Assembly: GCF_963924675.1 (NCBI RefSeq)
Contig: NC_089221.1
Span: forward strand, 136,070,263 to 136,134,262
Direction: 5' to 3'
DNA from: Phocoena phocoena
Taxonomy: Eukaryota > Chordata > Mammalia > Artiodactyla > Phocoenidae
DNA: 64,000 nt
Each line of letters starts with the position of its first letter. Within the stretch, counting starts at the first letter, position 1. The notes beneath the pieces were generated by a model that was given only the letters and a program-made list of their open reading frames with translations, did no database searches and had not been told where the DNA came from. A program made the position numbers and the translations under genes. This document shows, piece by piece, positions 22,833-35,124 of the stretch.

Positions 22833-23189
22833 CTTGTTGGCGTCCACTCTGGAGGATCAGTAACAGAAATTGAAAACATTGTAACTTCAATGAACAGATG
22901 TGTGAGCCAAACTGTAATTAACATAGAACAGTGTATAAGGCTCGGGTAAAATAAGATGTTTCTAACACTTCCATTTGATATTTCCATCACTTTCTTATAA
23001 GCAAGTTCAGTGAAAAGGTTTGTCTTCTTTGTCAGGTCAATATTAGAGAAACAAAGTGATTTCTTTCCAAGGATGTACATCTAATAATCTTGGTTAAAGC
23101 TTCAATCTTGTTTTAAATGCTTTTGCATTGAAAATGATACCTCTCTTTCAGCTCCCCCATTTCTGAGAAGCATAAAATCTTATAATTTA
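22833..23189. other. Non-satellite DNA, nothing recognised
   Basis: About 360 bp of AT-rich sequence between the probable LTR and an L1 fragment. No convincing open frame, repeat or RNA gene is visible. Confidence 0.6.
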
Positions 23190-23366
23190 TTATTACCAAA
23201 GGGAAATGGTAGGAGGAGGGATAAATTAACAGTTTGGGATTAACACATACACACTGCTATGTATGAAATCATCAGCAAGGAACTACTGTATAGCACAGGG
23301 AACTACACTCAATATTTTGCAATAACCTATAAGGGGAAATGATCTGAAAAAGAATAGATATTTTTA
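23190..23366 (+). mobile_element. L1 3' UTR fragment
   Basis: Matches the cetartiodactyl-type L1 3' UTR: ACCAAAGGGAAATGGTAGG, GGGATAAATTAACAG, CTACTGTATAGCACAGGG, ATAACCTATAAGGGG and CTGAAAAAGAATAGATA in order. No ORF2 and no poly(A) tail. Both ends are truncated. Confidence 0.85.
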
Positions 23367-23519
23367 TTGACATCATCCATCAATGACAGTAAAAATGGAA
23401 TCTAAGGGAAGACAGTGGTGAGTGCTTCTGACCCTGAAGACTTCAATCATCTAAAGTTTGGACTCTGCCTACTTCCCAAGGCCCTTAATGAACATATGTG
23501 TAGCCGTAGCTTAAAAAAT
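23367..23519. other. Short unassigned segment
   Basis: Between the L1 fragment and recognisable satellite. May be satellite too diverged to align by eye. Confidence 0.5.
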
Positions 23520-24635
23520 TCCCCAGTTTGGGTTGCGGAGAGACACTGATATTGAAAATCCCCTGGTGTTCTCCTCACATGAATGGGACCCTTCCTACAC
23601 CTAAAACATGCCTGTCACACCCAGAGGATGGTATACCGTATGATCGGGAAAAGTTTGGTAAAGGCATCTCATCTCCTCATCTCTTGGTGCTAGGGTTCAC
23701 CACTCCAGCGTCTTTACTAACAGTCTCCCCACTTGGAGATGTCAGCACTGTCAACATCCTGTTGCATACAGTTTGGAATTTGTCCAGAGGATGAAGCAGA
23801 AGGAGGAGGAACAATGAGAGACAAGTCCTAGGTGTTCGGACAGGCACATGCCACTCTAATTTCCAATCAGGAAGACGAATTGACCAAAGGCTAGGGTTGC
23901 CCATGGAAACAGAATAGGGCTTGAGGAATCCTGATGCTTTGTGGCCAGTTCCCATAAACACAAGTTGGAAAATGGAACTCAGGGGCACTAAAATTCACGA
24001 AACTGCAGAATTGAAAATATCTATCACTGAAAAATGTCTTGAGGAAAGTCAGAGAAAAGGACTTGTAAGCAACGGAGAATGGCAGGAAAGGGATTGGAAG
24101 AGGTAGAAAGGACTCGCCATTAAGCACAAGAAAAGGGGCTGAACATTGCCAACATTGCAGTTGGCCAAAAAGGGTGTATGCGTCTTTTTCTGTATATATT
24201 CAAGAAAAGGGCATACACTTTTTTAGCCAACCAAACAGGTGGGCACTGGAAATCAATACTACAAAACATATCACTTTGCATCAGTCAGAAGAGCTGTCCT
24301 CATAAAGTGTAAACACCAGAAATGCAGGACAGGGCAAGGAGAAAAGGGAGCCCTGTGAGTCTTATAGTGGAAATGTATATTGCCAACGGTCACTCTGGAT
24401 AAGTCTATTGTGTTTACTAAAGCATCTAAAAAATGAGCTACCAAGCACAGGGCACTTGCACTCATGGACGTCTATCTTGGGAAAAACAAAAATCGAGAGG
24501 ACACAGGCACCCCAATGTTTACCACCTCTCTGTTTAAAAGATCCTCGACTAGGATATAACTTAAAGTATCTGCAGAGAAAAAACGGACAGAGATGTGGTG
24601 CTTATGTAGAGTGGAATATTACTCAGCCTGGAAAT
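23520..24635 (+). repeat. Highly diverged satellite at the edge of array II
   Basis: Aligns with monomer phases from roughly 650 to the end. CTAAAACATGCCTG, GTCTCCCCACTTGGAGA and AGGAAGACGAATT are visible, with many substitutions and small indels. The palindrome survives as a 70 bp imperfect form at 24,161-24,230, including a paired change (GTGTATGC left, GCATACAC right; most other copies have GCGTATGC and GCATACGC). This is the most diverged satellite in the window, as expected at an array margin. Confidence 0.85.
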
Positions 24636-26376
24636 CAATGAAATACGGCCAGTTATAACAACTCAAGAGGAGTTACATGTGATCATTCGAAGTCACATAA
24701 TTCAAAAAGAAAAAGACATAAGATATCACTAATACATGGAATGTTAACATGGCTACACATGAACTGAATTACAAAAGAGAAGAGGGTTTCAAATTAAGGA
24801 AACCAACTTATGCTTCCTTAAGGGGAAAGGTGAGTTGGGGTGCTGCATAAAACCAGAGATTGAAATTAGCACAGATACCATTCCATAAGCCAAATATGTA
24901 ATAGTCAAGACCTACTCCTTGCTCAACGAAATGGACTCCACACGCCATATTCAATGCCTAAGAATATACCGGATTAGTAAGAATCTTAAAACCCATGGAC
25001 TTATATGTCTCCGTAACAGAATCAAGCGCGTGTACAGCGGCATAAACGAAGCAGTGAAAATCCGATAAATCCCATTATTAAAATAAATTTCAAAAACAAA
25101 ACACAATGACAGTGAAATAGGAAGCAATTCCTAAATAATTCACTCAGGGCATGTGATGCAACCTGGATTTACCACATCTACACCCAGAGCTGGTTGAGAC
25201 ATAAGGCTGGACACTTCAGGCTGATAGCATTGGTGAGTTTCGGTGAACAAATGCAGATCCTTTGAAGTCATACTGCATGGTACACATTCCAAGGGTACCA
25301 ACTCTCCAGGTTCAAGGGATTCTTTCTTCAGCTAAAACATGCGTGGGAAACGGCGATTATGGTCCACCGTGTGATTAGGAAACGATTTAAAATGCATCTC
25401 AGTTTTCGTATCCTGGTCCTCGGGTTCACCATTCCAGACGGTTTACTAACACTCTCCCCGCTTGGAGAGTCAGTGCCTTTAACCTCCTGTTTGGCACAGC
25501 TTGCAATTTCTGCGCAAGATGAACAGGAATAGGGAGAACCAAAGAGAGACTAGCTATAGGTGTCTGCACGGGCAAATGTAAGGCTCATTTCCCACCAGGA
25601 AGAGGAATTAACCAAAGGCTCAGCGTGCCCTGCCGGAAACAGATTAGGGCCTGAAGCAATCTTGTGGTTTTGTGCCCAGCTCACAAGAAAGCGAATTGAA
25701 GAAAGGAGCTCAGGGGCACTGTAATTCACAAACCTGCAGAGTTATAAATGACAGCTATCCTCCAAAAATATATTGAAGTAAGCCTGCGAAGGGGACTTGA
25801 AAGCGGGGCAGAATTTCAGGAAAACGATTGCAGGGGGTAGACTGGAAATGCCCTGAAAGCATAGGAAAAGAGGCAGAACGTCGACAATGATGCACTTGGC
25901 CAAAAAGGGCGTATGCGTTTTTTCCTGAATATATTCAGGAAAAAACGCATACGCCCTTTTTGGCCAACCGAGCAAGCCTGCAAAGGAAATCTGCAGTACA
26001 ATGAAATCTCACTGCCCCCCGGCAAAAGGGACATCCGAAAAAAGTGTAAAATCCAGAAAGGTAGGACAGGATATGGAGAACAGGGAGCCTTGTTATGCTG
26101 ATTGGCAGGATGTAAATTGCCAGCAGCCACCCTGGAGAAGTGTATTGTGTTTACTGAAACACGTAAGAAACAAAGCAACACAGCCTATGGCAATTGCACT
26201 TATGGTCCTATTCCTTAGGGAAATTAAAATCAAAAACAGAGAGCCACCCCAAAGTTTGGGACGGCTGTGTTCCCAAGTAGCTCGTCTACAGTACCAGGTA
26301 AATATCCCAGAAAGCAAAAAATGGATAAAGAAGTTGTGACACGTACGTGCAATTCAGTATCACTCAGCAATGAAAT
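24636..26376 (+). repeat. Satellite monomer II-1 (transition monomer)
   Basis: CGGCATAAACG subtype. Its first ~220 bp are diverged like the flank (AAATACGGCC, GTTAACATGG), while from about 24,840 on it resembles array monomers. A perfect palindrome lies at 25,896-25,967. The change from diverged to homogenised sequence thus happens inside one monomer. Confidence 0.9.
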
Positions 26377-28123
26377 CTGTGTCATCAGGCCCGTAGCGGC
26401 ATAGTGAGTGGATGCAGGTACGGTGATTCTACGTGAACTACGTGACACAGAAAAAGAAACATCATAAGATATCACTAATACACGGAATGTAAACTTGACT
26501 ACACATGAACTGAATTACAAAACAGAACAGGGTCTCAAATTTAGAAAACCAACTAGTGCTTGCTTATGGGGAAAGGTGCCTTGGGCTGTTGCATAAAACC
26601 AGAGACTGAAATTAGCACAGATAACTTTCCATAAGCCAAATATGTAATAGACAAAACCTACTCCTTGCTCAACGAAATGGACCCAACACCACATATTCAA
26701 CGCCTAGGAATATACCTGACTAGGAAGAATCTTAAAACCCATGGATATATATGTTTCCGTAAGAGAATCAAGCGTGTGTACAGCGGCCGAAACGCAGCAG
26801 TGAAAATCCGATAAATCCCATTATCAAAATAACTTTCGAAAACAAAACACAAAGACAGTGAAATAGAGAGCAATTCTTAAATAATTCACTCAGGGCATGT
26901 GATGCAACCGGGATTTAACACATCTACACCCAGAGCTGGTTGAGACATAAGGCTGGACACTTCAGGATGATAGCATTGGTGAGTTTCGGTGAGCAAATGC
27001 AGACCCTTTGAAGTCATACTGCATGGTACCCATTCCATGGGTCCCAACTCTCCAGGTTCAAGGCATTCGTCCTCCAGCTAAAACATGCATGGGAAATCCA
27101 GAGTATCGTCCACCGTGTGATTGGGAAACGATTTAAAATGCAACTCAGTTTTCGTATAATGGTCCTCGGTTTCACCATTCCAGATGCTTTACTAACACTC
27201 TCCCCGCTTGGAGAGTCAGTGCCTTTAACGTCCTCTTTGGCACAGCTTGCAATTTCTGTGCAAGATGAACAGGAATAGGGAGAACCAATGAGAGACTAGC
27301 TATAGGTGTCTGCACGGGCAAATGTAATGCTCATTTCCCACCAGGAAGAGGAATTAACCAAAGGCTCAGCGTGCCATGCCGGAAACAGATTACGGCCTGA
27401 AGCAATCCTGCAGTTTTGTGCCCAGCTCACAAGAAAGCGAATTGAAGAAAGGAGCTCAGGGGCACTGTAATTCACAAACCTGCAGAGTTATAAATGACAG
27501 CTATCCTCCAAAAGTATATTGAAGTAAGCCTGCGAAGGGGACTTGAAAGCGGGGCAGAGTTTCAGGAAAACCATTGCAGGGGGTAGACTGGAATTGCCCT
27601 GAAAGCATAGTAAAAGAGGCACAACGTCGACAATGATGCACTTGGCCAAAAAGGGCGTATGCGTTTTTTCCTGAATATATTCAGGAAAAAACGCATACGC
27701 CCTTTTTGGCCAACCAAGCAAGCCTGTAAAGGAAATCTGCACTACAATGAAGTCTCACTGCCCCCCCAGCAAAAGGGCCATCTGAAAAAAGTGTAAAATC
27801 CAGAAAGGTAGGACAGGATATGGAGAACAGGGAGCCTTGTTATGCTGATTGGCAGGATGTAAATTGCCAGCAGCCACCCTGGAGAAGTGTATGGTGTTTC
27901 CTGAAACACGTAAGAAACAAAGCAACACAGCCTATGGCACTTCCACTTATGGTCCTATAGCTTACGGAAATTAAAATCAAAAACAGATAGCCACCCCAAT
28001 ATTTGGGATGGCTGTGTTCACAAGAAGCTCGTCTACAGTACCAGGTAAATATCCCAGAATGCAAAAAATGGATAAAGAAGTTGTGGCACGTACGTACAAT
28101 GCAATATCACTCAGCAATGAAAT
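26377..28123 (+). repeat. Satellite monomer II-2
   Basis: CGGCCGAAACG subtype. Perfect palindrome at 27,642-27,713. Tail of the CAATATTTGGGA type. Confidence 0.92.
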
Positions 28124-29870
28124 CTGTGTCATCAGGCCCGTAGCGGCATAGTGAGTGGATGCAGGTACGGTGATTCTACGTGAACTACGTCACACAGAAA
28201 AACAAACATCATAAGATATCACTAATACACGGGATGTAAACTTGACTACACATGAACTGAATTACAAAACAGAACAGGGTCTCAAGTTTAGAAAACCAAC
28301 TAGTGCTTGCTTATGGGGAAAGGTGCCTTGGGGTGCTGCATAAAACAAGAGACTGAAATTAGCACAGATAACATTCCATAAGCCAAATATGTAATAGACA
28401 AGACCTACTCCTTGCTCAACGAAATGGACTCAACACCACATATTCAACGCATAGGAATATACCTGACTAGGAAGAATCTTAAAACCCATGGATTTATATG
28501 TCTCCGTAAGAGAATCAAGCGTGTGTACAGCGGCATAAACGCAACAGTGAAAATCTGATAAACCCCATTATCAAAATAAATTTCAAAAACAAAACACAAA
28601 GACAGTGAAATAGAGAGCAATTCTTAAATAATTCACTCAGGGCATGTGATGCAACCGGGATTTAACACATCTACACCCAGAGCTTGTTGAGACATAAGGC
28701 TGGACACTTCAGGCTGATAGCATTGGTGAGTTTCGGTGAGCAAATGCAGACCCTTTGAAGTCATACTGCATGGTACCCATTCCATGGGTCCCAACTCTCC
28801 AGGTTCAAGGGATGCTTCCTCCAGCTAAAACATGCATGGGATACCCAGAGTATCGTCCACCATGTGATTGGGAAACGATTTAAAATGCATCTCAGTTTTC
28901 GTATCCTGGTCCTCGGGTTCACCATTCCAGATGCTTTACTAACACTCTCCCCGCTTGGAGAGTCAGTGCCTTTAACCTCCTCTTTGGCACAGCTTGCAAT
29001 TTCTGTGCAAGATGTACAGGAATAGGGAGAACCAATGAGAGACTAGCTGTAGGTGTCTGCACGGGCAAATGTAACGCTCATTGCCCACCAGGAAGAGGAA
29101 TTAAACAAAGGCTCAGTGTGCCCTGCTGGAAACAGATTAGGGCCTGAAGCAATCCTGCGGTTTTGTGCCCAGCTCACAAGAATGCGAGTTGAAGAAAGGA
29201 GCTCAGGGGCACTGTAATTCACAAACGTGCAGAGTTATAAATGACAGCTATCCTCCAAAAATATATTGAAGTAAGCCTGCGAAGGGGACTTGAAAGCGGG
29301 GCAGAATTTCAGGAAAACGATTGCAGGGGGTACACTGGAATTGCCCTGAAAGCATAGGAAAAGAGGCACAATGTCGAAAATGATGCACTTGGCCAAAAAG
29401 GGCGTATGCGTTTTTTCCTGAATATATTCAGGAAAAAACGCATATGCACTTTTTCACCAACCAAGCAAGCCTGTAAAGGAAATCTCCATTACAATGAAGT
29501 CTCACTGCCCCCCTGGCAAAAGGGCCATCTGAAAAAAGTGTAAAATCCAGAAAGGTAGGACAGGGTATGCAGAACAGGGAGCCTTGTTATGCTGATTGGG
29601 AGGATGTAAATTGCCAAGAACCACCCTGGATAAGTGTATGGTGTTTCCTGAAACACGTAAGAAATAAAGGAACACAGCCTATGGCAATTGCACTTATGGT
29701 CCTCTTGCTTAGGGAAATTAAAATCAAAAACAGAGATCCACCCCAAAGTTTGGGACAGCTGTGTTCCCAAGAAGCTCGTCTACAGTACCAGGTAAATATC
29801 CCAGAAATCAAAAAATGGATAAAGAAGTTGTGGCACGTACGTGCAATGCAATATCACTCAGCAATTAAAT
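28124..29870 (+). repeat. Satellite monomer II-3
   Basis: CGGCATAAACG subtype. The palindrome at 29,389-29,460 has right-arm changes only (GCATATGCACTTTTTCACC). Tail of the CAAAGTTTGGGA type, with an L1 ORF2-derived frame open from 29,567 to 29,890. Confidence 0.92.
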
Positions 29871-31618
29871 CTGTGTCATCAGGCCCGTAGCGGCATAGTG
29901 AGTGGACGCAGGTACGGTGATTCTACGTGAACTACGTCACACAGAAAAAGAAACATCATAAGATATCACTAATAAACGGAATGTAAACTTGACTACACAT
30001 GAACTGAATTACAAAACAGAACAGGGTCTCAAATTTAGAAAACCAACTAGTGCTTGCTTATGGGGAAATGTACATTGCGATGCTGCATAAAACCAGAGAC
30101 TGAAATTAGCACAGATAAATTTCGATCAGCCAAATATGTAATAGACAAGACCTACTCCTTGCTCAACGAAATGGACTCAACACCACATATTCAAGGCCTA
30201 GGAATATACCTGACTAGGAAGAATCTTAAAACCCATGGATTTATATGTCTCCGTAAGAGAATCAAGCGTGTGTACAGCGGCATAAACACAGCAGTGAAAA
30301 TCAGATAAATACCATTATCAAAATAAATTTCAAAAACAAAACACAAAGACAGTGAAATAGAGAGCAATTCTTAAACAATTCACTCAGGGCATGTGATGCA
30401 ACCGGGATTGACCACATCTACACCCACAGCTGGTTGAGACATAAGGGTGGACACTTCAGGCTGATAGCATTGGTGAGTTTCGGTGAGCAAATGCAGACCC
30501 TTTGAAGTCATACTGCATGGTACACATTCCATGGGTCCCAACTCTCCAGGTTCAAGGGATTCTTCCTCCAGCTAAAACATGCATGGGAAACCCAGAGTAT
30601 CTTCCACCGTGTGATTGGGAAACGATTTAAAATGCATCTCAGTTTTCGTATCCTGGTCCTCGGGTTCACCATTCCAGATGCTTTACTAACACTCTCCCCG
30701 CTTGGAGAGTCAGTGCCTTTATCCTCCTCTTTGGCACAGCTTGCAATTTCTGTGCAAGATGAACAGGAATAGGGAGAACAAATGAGAGACTAGCTGTAGG
30801 TGTCTGCACGGGCAAATGTAACGCTCATTGCCCACCAGGAAGAGGAATTAAACAAAGGCTCAGTGTGCCCTGCTGGAAACAGATTAGGGCCTGAAGCAAT
30901 CCTGCGGTTTTGTGCCCAGCTCACAAGAAAGCGAGTTGAAGAAAGGAGCTCAGGGGCACTGTAATTCACAAACCAGCAGAGTTATAAATGACAGCTAGCC
31001 TCCAAAAATATATTGAAGTAAGCCTGCGAAGGGGACTTGAAAGCGGGGCAGAATTTAAGGAAAACGATTGCAGGGGGTAGACTGGAATTGCCCTGAAAGC
31101 ATAGGAAAAGAGGCACAAAGTCGACAATGATGCACTTGGCCAAAAAGTGCGTATGCGTTTTTTCCTGAATATATTCAGGAAAAAACGCATACGCCCTTTT
31201 TGGACAACCAAGCAAGACTGTAATGGAAATGTGCACTACAATGAAATCTCACTGCTCCCCCGGGCAAAAGGGCCATCTGAAAAAAGTGTAAAATCCAGAA
31301 AGGTAGGACAGGATATGGAGAACAGGGAGCCTTGTTATGCTGATTGGCAGGATGTAAATTGTGAACAGCCACCCTGGAGAAGTGTATGGTGTTTCCTGAA
31401 ACACGTAAGAAATAAAGCAACACAGCCTATGGCAATTGCAATTATGGTCCTATTGCTTAGGGAAATTAAAATCAAAAACGGAGAGCCACCCCAAAGTTTA
31501 GGACGGCTGTGTTCCCTAGAAGCTCGTCTACAGTACCAGGTAAATATGCCAGAAAGCAAAAAATGGATAAAGAAGTTGTGGCACATACGTGCAATGCAAT
31601 ATCACTCAGTAATGAAAT
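29871..31618 (+). repeat. Satellite monomer II-4
   Basis: CGGCATAAACACAG variant. Palindrome at 31,136-31,207 with left-arm AAAAGTGC and right-arm TTGGACAA mismatches. Its tail (ATTGTGAACAGCC, then AAAACGGAGAGCC) reappears as the tail of the hybrid monomers at 33,367 and 40,358. Confidence 0.92.
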
Positions 31619-31629
31619 CTGTGTCATAA
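31147..31629 (+). pseudogene. Open L1 ORF2-derived frame within satellite
   Basis: A 160-codon frame beginning in the palindrome and running through the L1-derived tail into the next monomer. The palindrome gives an arbitrary N-terminus (MRFFLNIFRKK). The L1-derived part shows PPWRSVWCFLKH and WIKKLWHIRAMQYHS, in the same frame as L1 ORF2 tails. Upstream ORF2 domains are absent. I regard it as a by-product of the repeat, not a gene. Confidence 0.6.
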
Positions 31630-33366
31630 GGCCCGTAGCGGCATAGTGAGTGGATGCAGGTACGGTGATTCTACGTGAACTACGTCACACAGAAAAAGAA
31701 ACATCATAAGATATCACTAATACACGGAATGTAAACTTGACTACACATGAACTGAATGACAAAACAGAACAGGGTCACAAATTTAGAAAACCAACTAGTG
31801 CTTGCTTATGGGGAAAGGTGCCTTGGGGTGCTGCATAAAACCAGAGACTGAAATTAGCACAGATAACATTCCATAAGCCAAATATGTAATAGACAAGACC
31901 TACTCCTTGCTCAACGAAATGGACTCAACACCACATATTCAACGCCTAGGAATATACCTGACTAGGAAGAATCTTAAAACCCATGGATTTATATGTCTCC
32001 GTAAGAGAATCAAGCGTGTGTACAGCGGCATAAACGCAGCAGTGAAAATCCGATAAATCCCATTATCAAAATAAATTTCAAAAACAAAACACAAAGACAG
32101 TGAAATAGAGAGCAATTCTTAAATAATTCACTCAGGGCATGTGATGCAACCGGGATTGACCACATCTACACCCAGAGCTGGTTGAGACATAAGGCTGGAC
32201 AGTTCAGGCTGATAGCATTGGTGAGTTTCGGTGAGCAAATGCAGACCCTTTGAAGTCATACTGCATGGTACCCAATCCATGGGTCCCAACTCTCCAGGTT
32301 CAAGGCATTCTTCCTCCAGCTAAAACATGCATGGGAAACCCAGAGTATCGTCCACCGTGTGATTGGGAAACGATTTAAAATGCATCTCAGTTTTCGTATC
32401 CTGGTCCTCGGGTTCACCATTCCAGATGCTTTACTAACACTCTCCCCGCTTGGAGAGTCAGTGCCTTTAACCTCCTGTTTGGCACAGCTTGCCATTTCTG
32501 TGCAAGATGAACAGGAATAGGGAGAACCAATGAGAGACTAGCTGTAGGTGTCTGCACGGGCAAATGTAACGCTCATTGCCCACCAGGAAGAGGAATTAAA
32601 CAAAGGCTCAGTGTGCCCTGCTGGAAACAGATTAGGGCCTGAAGCAATCCTGCGGTTTTGTGCCCAGCTCACAAGAAAGCGAGTTGAAGAAAGGAGCTCA
32701 GGGGCACTGTACTGCACAAACCTGCAGAGTTATAAATGACAGCTATCCTCCAAAAATATATTGAAGTAAGCCTGCGAAGGGGACTTGAAAGCGGGGCTGA
32801 ATTTCAGGAAAACGATTGCAGGGGGTAGACTGGAATTGCCCTGAAAGCATAGGAAAAGAGGCACAACTTCGACAATGATGCACTTGGCCAAAAAGGGCGT
32901 ATGCGTTTTTTCCTGAATATATTCAGGAAAAAACGCATACGCCCTTTTAGGCCCACCAAGCAAGCCTGTAAAGGAAATCTGCACTACAATGAAATCTCAC
33001 TGCCCACCCGGGAAAAAGGGCCATCTGAAAAAAGTGTAAAATCCAGAAAGGTAGGACAGGATATGGAGAACAGGGAGCCTTGTTATGCTGATTGGCAGGA
33101 TGTAAATTGCCAGCAGCCACCCTGGAGAAGTGTATGGTGTTTCCTGAAACACGTAAGAAACAAAGCAACACAGCCTATGGCACTTCCACTTATGGTCCTA
33201 TAGCTTACGGAAATTAAAATCAAAAACAGACAGCCACCCCAATATTTGGGACGGCTGTGTTCACAATAAGCTCGTCTACAGTATCAGGTAAATATCCCCG
33301 AAAGCAAAAAATGGATAAAGAAGTTGTGGCACGTACGTGCAATGCAATATCACTCAGCAATGAAAT
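31619..33366 (+). repeat. Satellite monomer II-5 (type A)
   Basis: CGGCATAAACG subtype with CCCAATCCATGGG and ACTGTACTGCAC variants. Palindrome at 32,884-32,955 with right-arm mismatches (CCCTTTTAGGCCCA). Confidence 0.92.
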
Positions 33367-35113
33367 CTGTGTCATCAGGCCCGTAGCGGCATAGTGAGTG
33401 GATGCAGGTACGGTGATTCTACGTGAACTACGTCACACAGAAAAAGAAACATCATAAGATATCACTAATACACGGAATGTAAACTTGACTACACATGAAC
33501 TGAATTACAAAACAGAACAGGGTCTCAAATTTTGAAAACCAACTAGTGCTTGCTTATGGGGAAAGGTGCGTTGGGGTGCTGCATAAAACCAGAGACTGAA
33601 ATTAGCACAGATAACATTCCATAAGCCAAATATGTAATAGACAAGACCTACTCCTTGCTCAACGAAATGGACTCAACACCACATATTCAACGCCTAGGAA
33701 TATACCTGACTAGGAAAAATCTTAAAACCCATGGATATATATGTCTCCGTAAGAGAATCAAGCGTGTGTACAGCGGCGGAAATGCAGCAGTGAAAATCCG
33801 ATAAATCCCATTATCAAAATAAATTTCAAAAACTAAACACAAAGACAGTGAAAATGAGAGCAATTCTTAAATAATTCACTCAGGGCATGTGATGCAACCG
33901 GGATTGACCACATCTACACCCAGAGCTGGTTGAGACATAAGGCTGGACACTTCTGGCTGATAGCACTGGTGAGTTTCGGTGAGCAAATGCAGACCCTTTG
34001 AAGTCATACTGCATGGTACCCATTCCATGGGTCCCAACTCTCCAGGTTCAAGGCATTCTTCCTCCAGCTAAAACATGCATGGGAAACCCAGAGTATCGTC
34101 CACCGTGTGATTGGGAAACGATTTAAAATGCGTCTCAGTTTTCGTATCCTGGTCCTCGGGTTCACCATTCCAGATGCTTTACTAACACTCTCCCCGCTTG
34201 GAGAGTCAGTGCCTTTAACCTCCTGTTTGGCACAGCTTGCCATTTCTGTGCAAGATGAACAGGAATAGGGAGAACCAATGAGAGACTAGCTGTAGGTGTC
34301 TCCACGGGCAAATGTAACGCTCATTGCCCACCAGGAAGAGGAATTAAACAACGGCTCAGTGTGCCCTGCTGGAAACAGATTAGGGCCTGAAGCAATCCTG
34401 CGGTTTTGTGCCCAGCTCACAAGAAAGCGAGTTGAAGAAAGGAGCTCAGGGCACTGTACTTCACAAACCTGCAGAGTTATAAATGACAGCTATCCTCCAA
34501 AAATATATTGAAGTAAGCCTGCGAAGGGGACTTGAAAGCGGGGCTGAATTTCAGGAAAACGATTGCAGGGGGTAGACTGGAATTGCCCTGAAAGCATAGG
34601 AAAAGAGGCACAACGTCGACAATGATGCACTTGGCCACAAAGGGCGTATGCGTTTTTTCCTGAATATATTCAGGAAAAAACGCATACGCCCTTTTTGGCC
34701 AACCAAGCAAGCCTGTAAAGGAAATCTGCACTACAATGAAATCTCACTGCCCCCCCGGGCAAAAGGGCCATCTGAAAAAAGTGTAAAATCCAGAAAGGTA
34801 GGACAGGATATGGAGAACAGGGAGCCTTGTTATGCTGATTGGCAGGATGTAAATTGTGAACAGCCACCCTGGAGAAGTGTATGGTGTTTCCTGAAACACG
34901 TAAGAAATAAAGCAACACAGCCTATGGCAATTGCAATTATGGTCCTATTGCTTAGGGAAATTAAAATCAAAAACGGAGAGCCACCCCAAAGTTTAGGACG
35001 GCTGTGTTCCCTAGAAGCTCGTCTACAGTACCAGGTAAATATGCCAGAAAGCAAAAAATGGATAAAGAAGTTGTGGCACATACGTGCAATGCAATATCAC
35101 TCAGTAATGAAAT
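33367..35113 (+). repeat. Satellite monomer II-6 (type B1, hybrid)
   Basis: CGGCGGAAATG subtype. The front is identical in type to B2. The tail, from between about 34,758 and 34,855, is of the monomer II-4 type. Palindrome at 34,631-34,702 with the subtype-specific mismatch GGCCACAAAGGG. Confidence 0.92.
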
Positions 35114-35124
35114 CTGTGTCATAA
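34648..35124 (+). pseudogene. Open L1 ORF2-derived frame within satellite
   Basis: 158-codon frame, same structure as the one at 31,147. Repeated almost unchanged at 41,639-42,115 because both lie in B1 monomers. Begins inside the palindrome and ends just after the start of the next monomer. Confidence 0.6.

Noticed and set aside
22833..22860. Retroviral primer-binding site after the probable LTR (TTGGCGTCCAC)
   Set aside because: Does not clearly match a tRNA 3' end that I know, and the order pol-env-LTR points to a 3' LTR.
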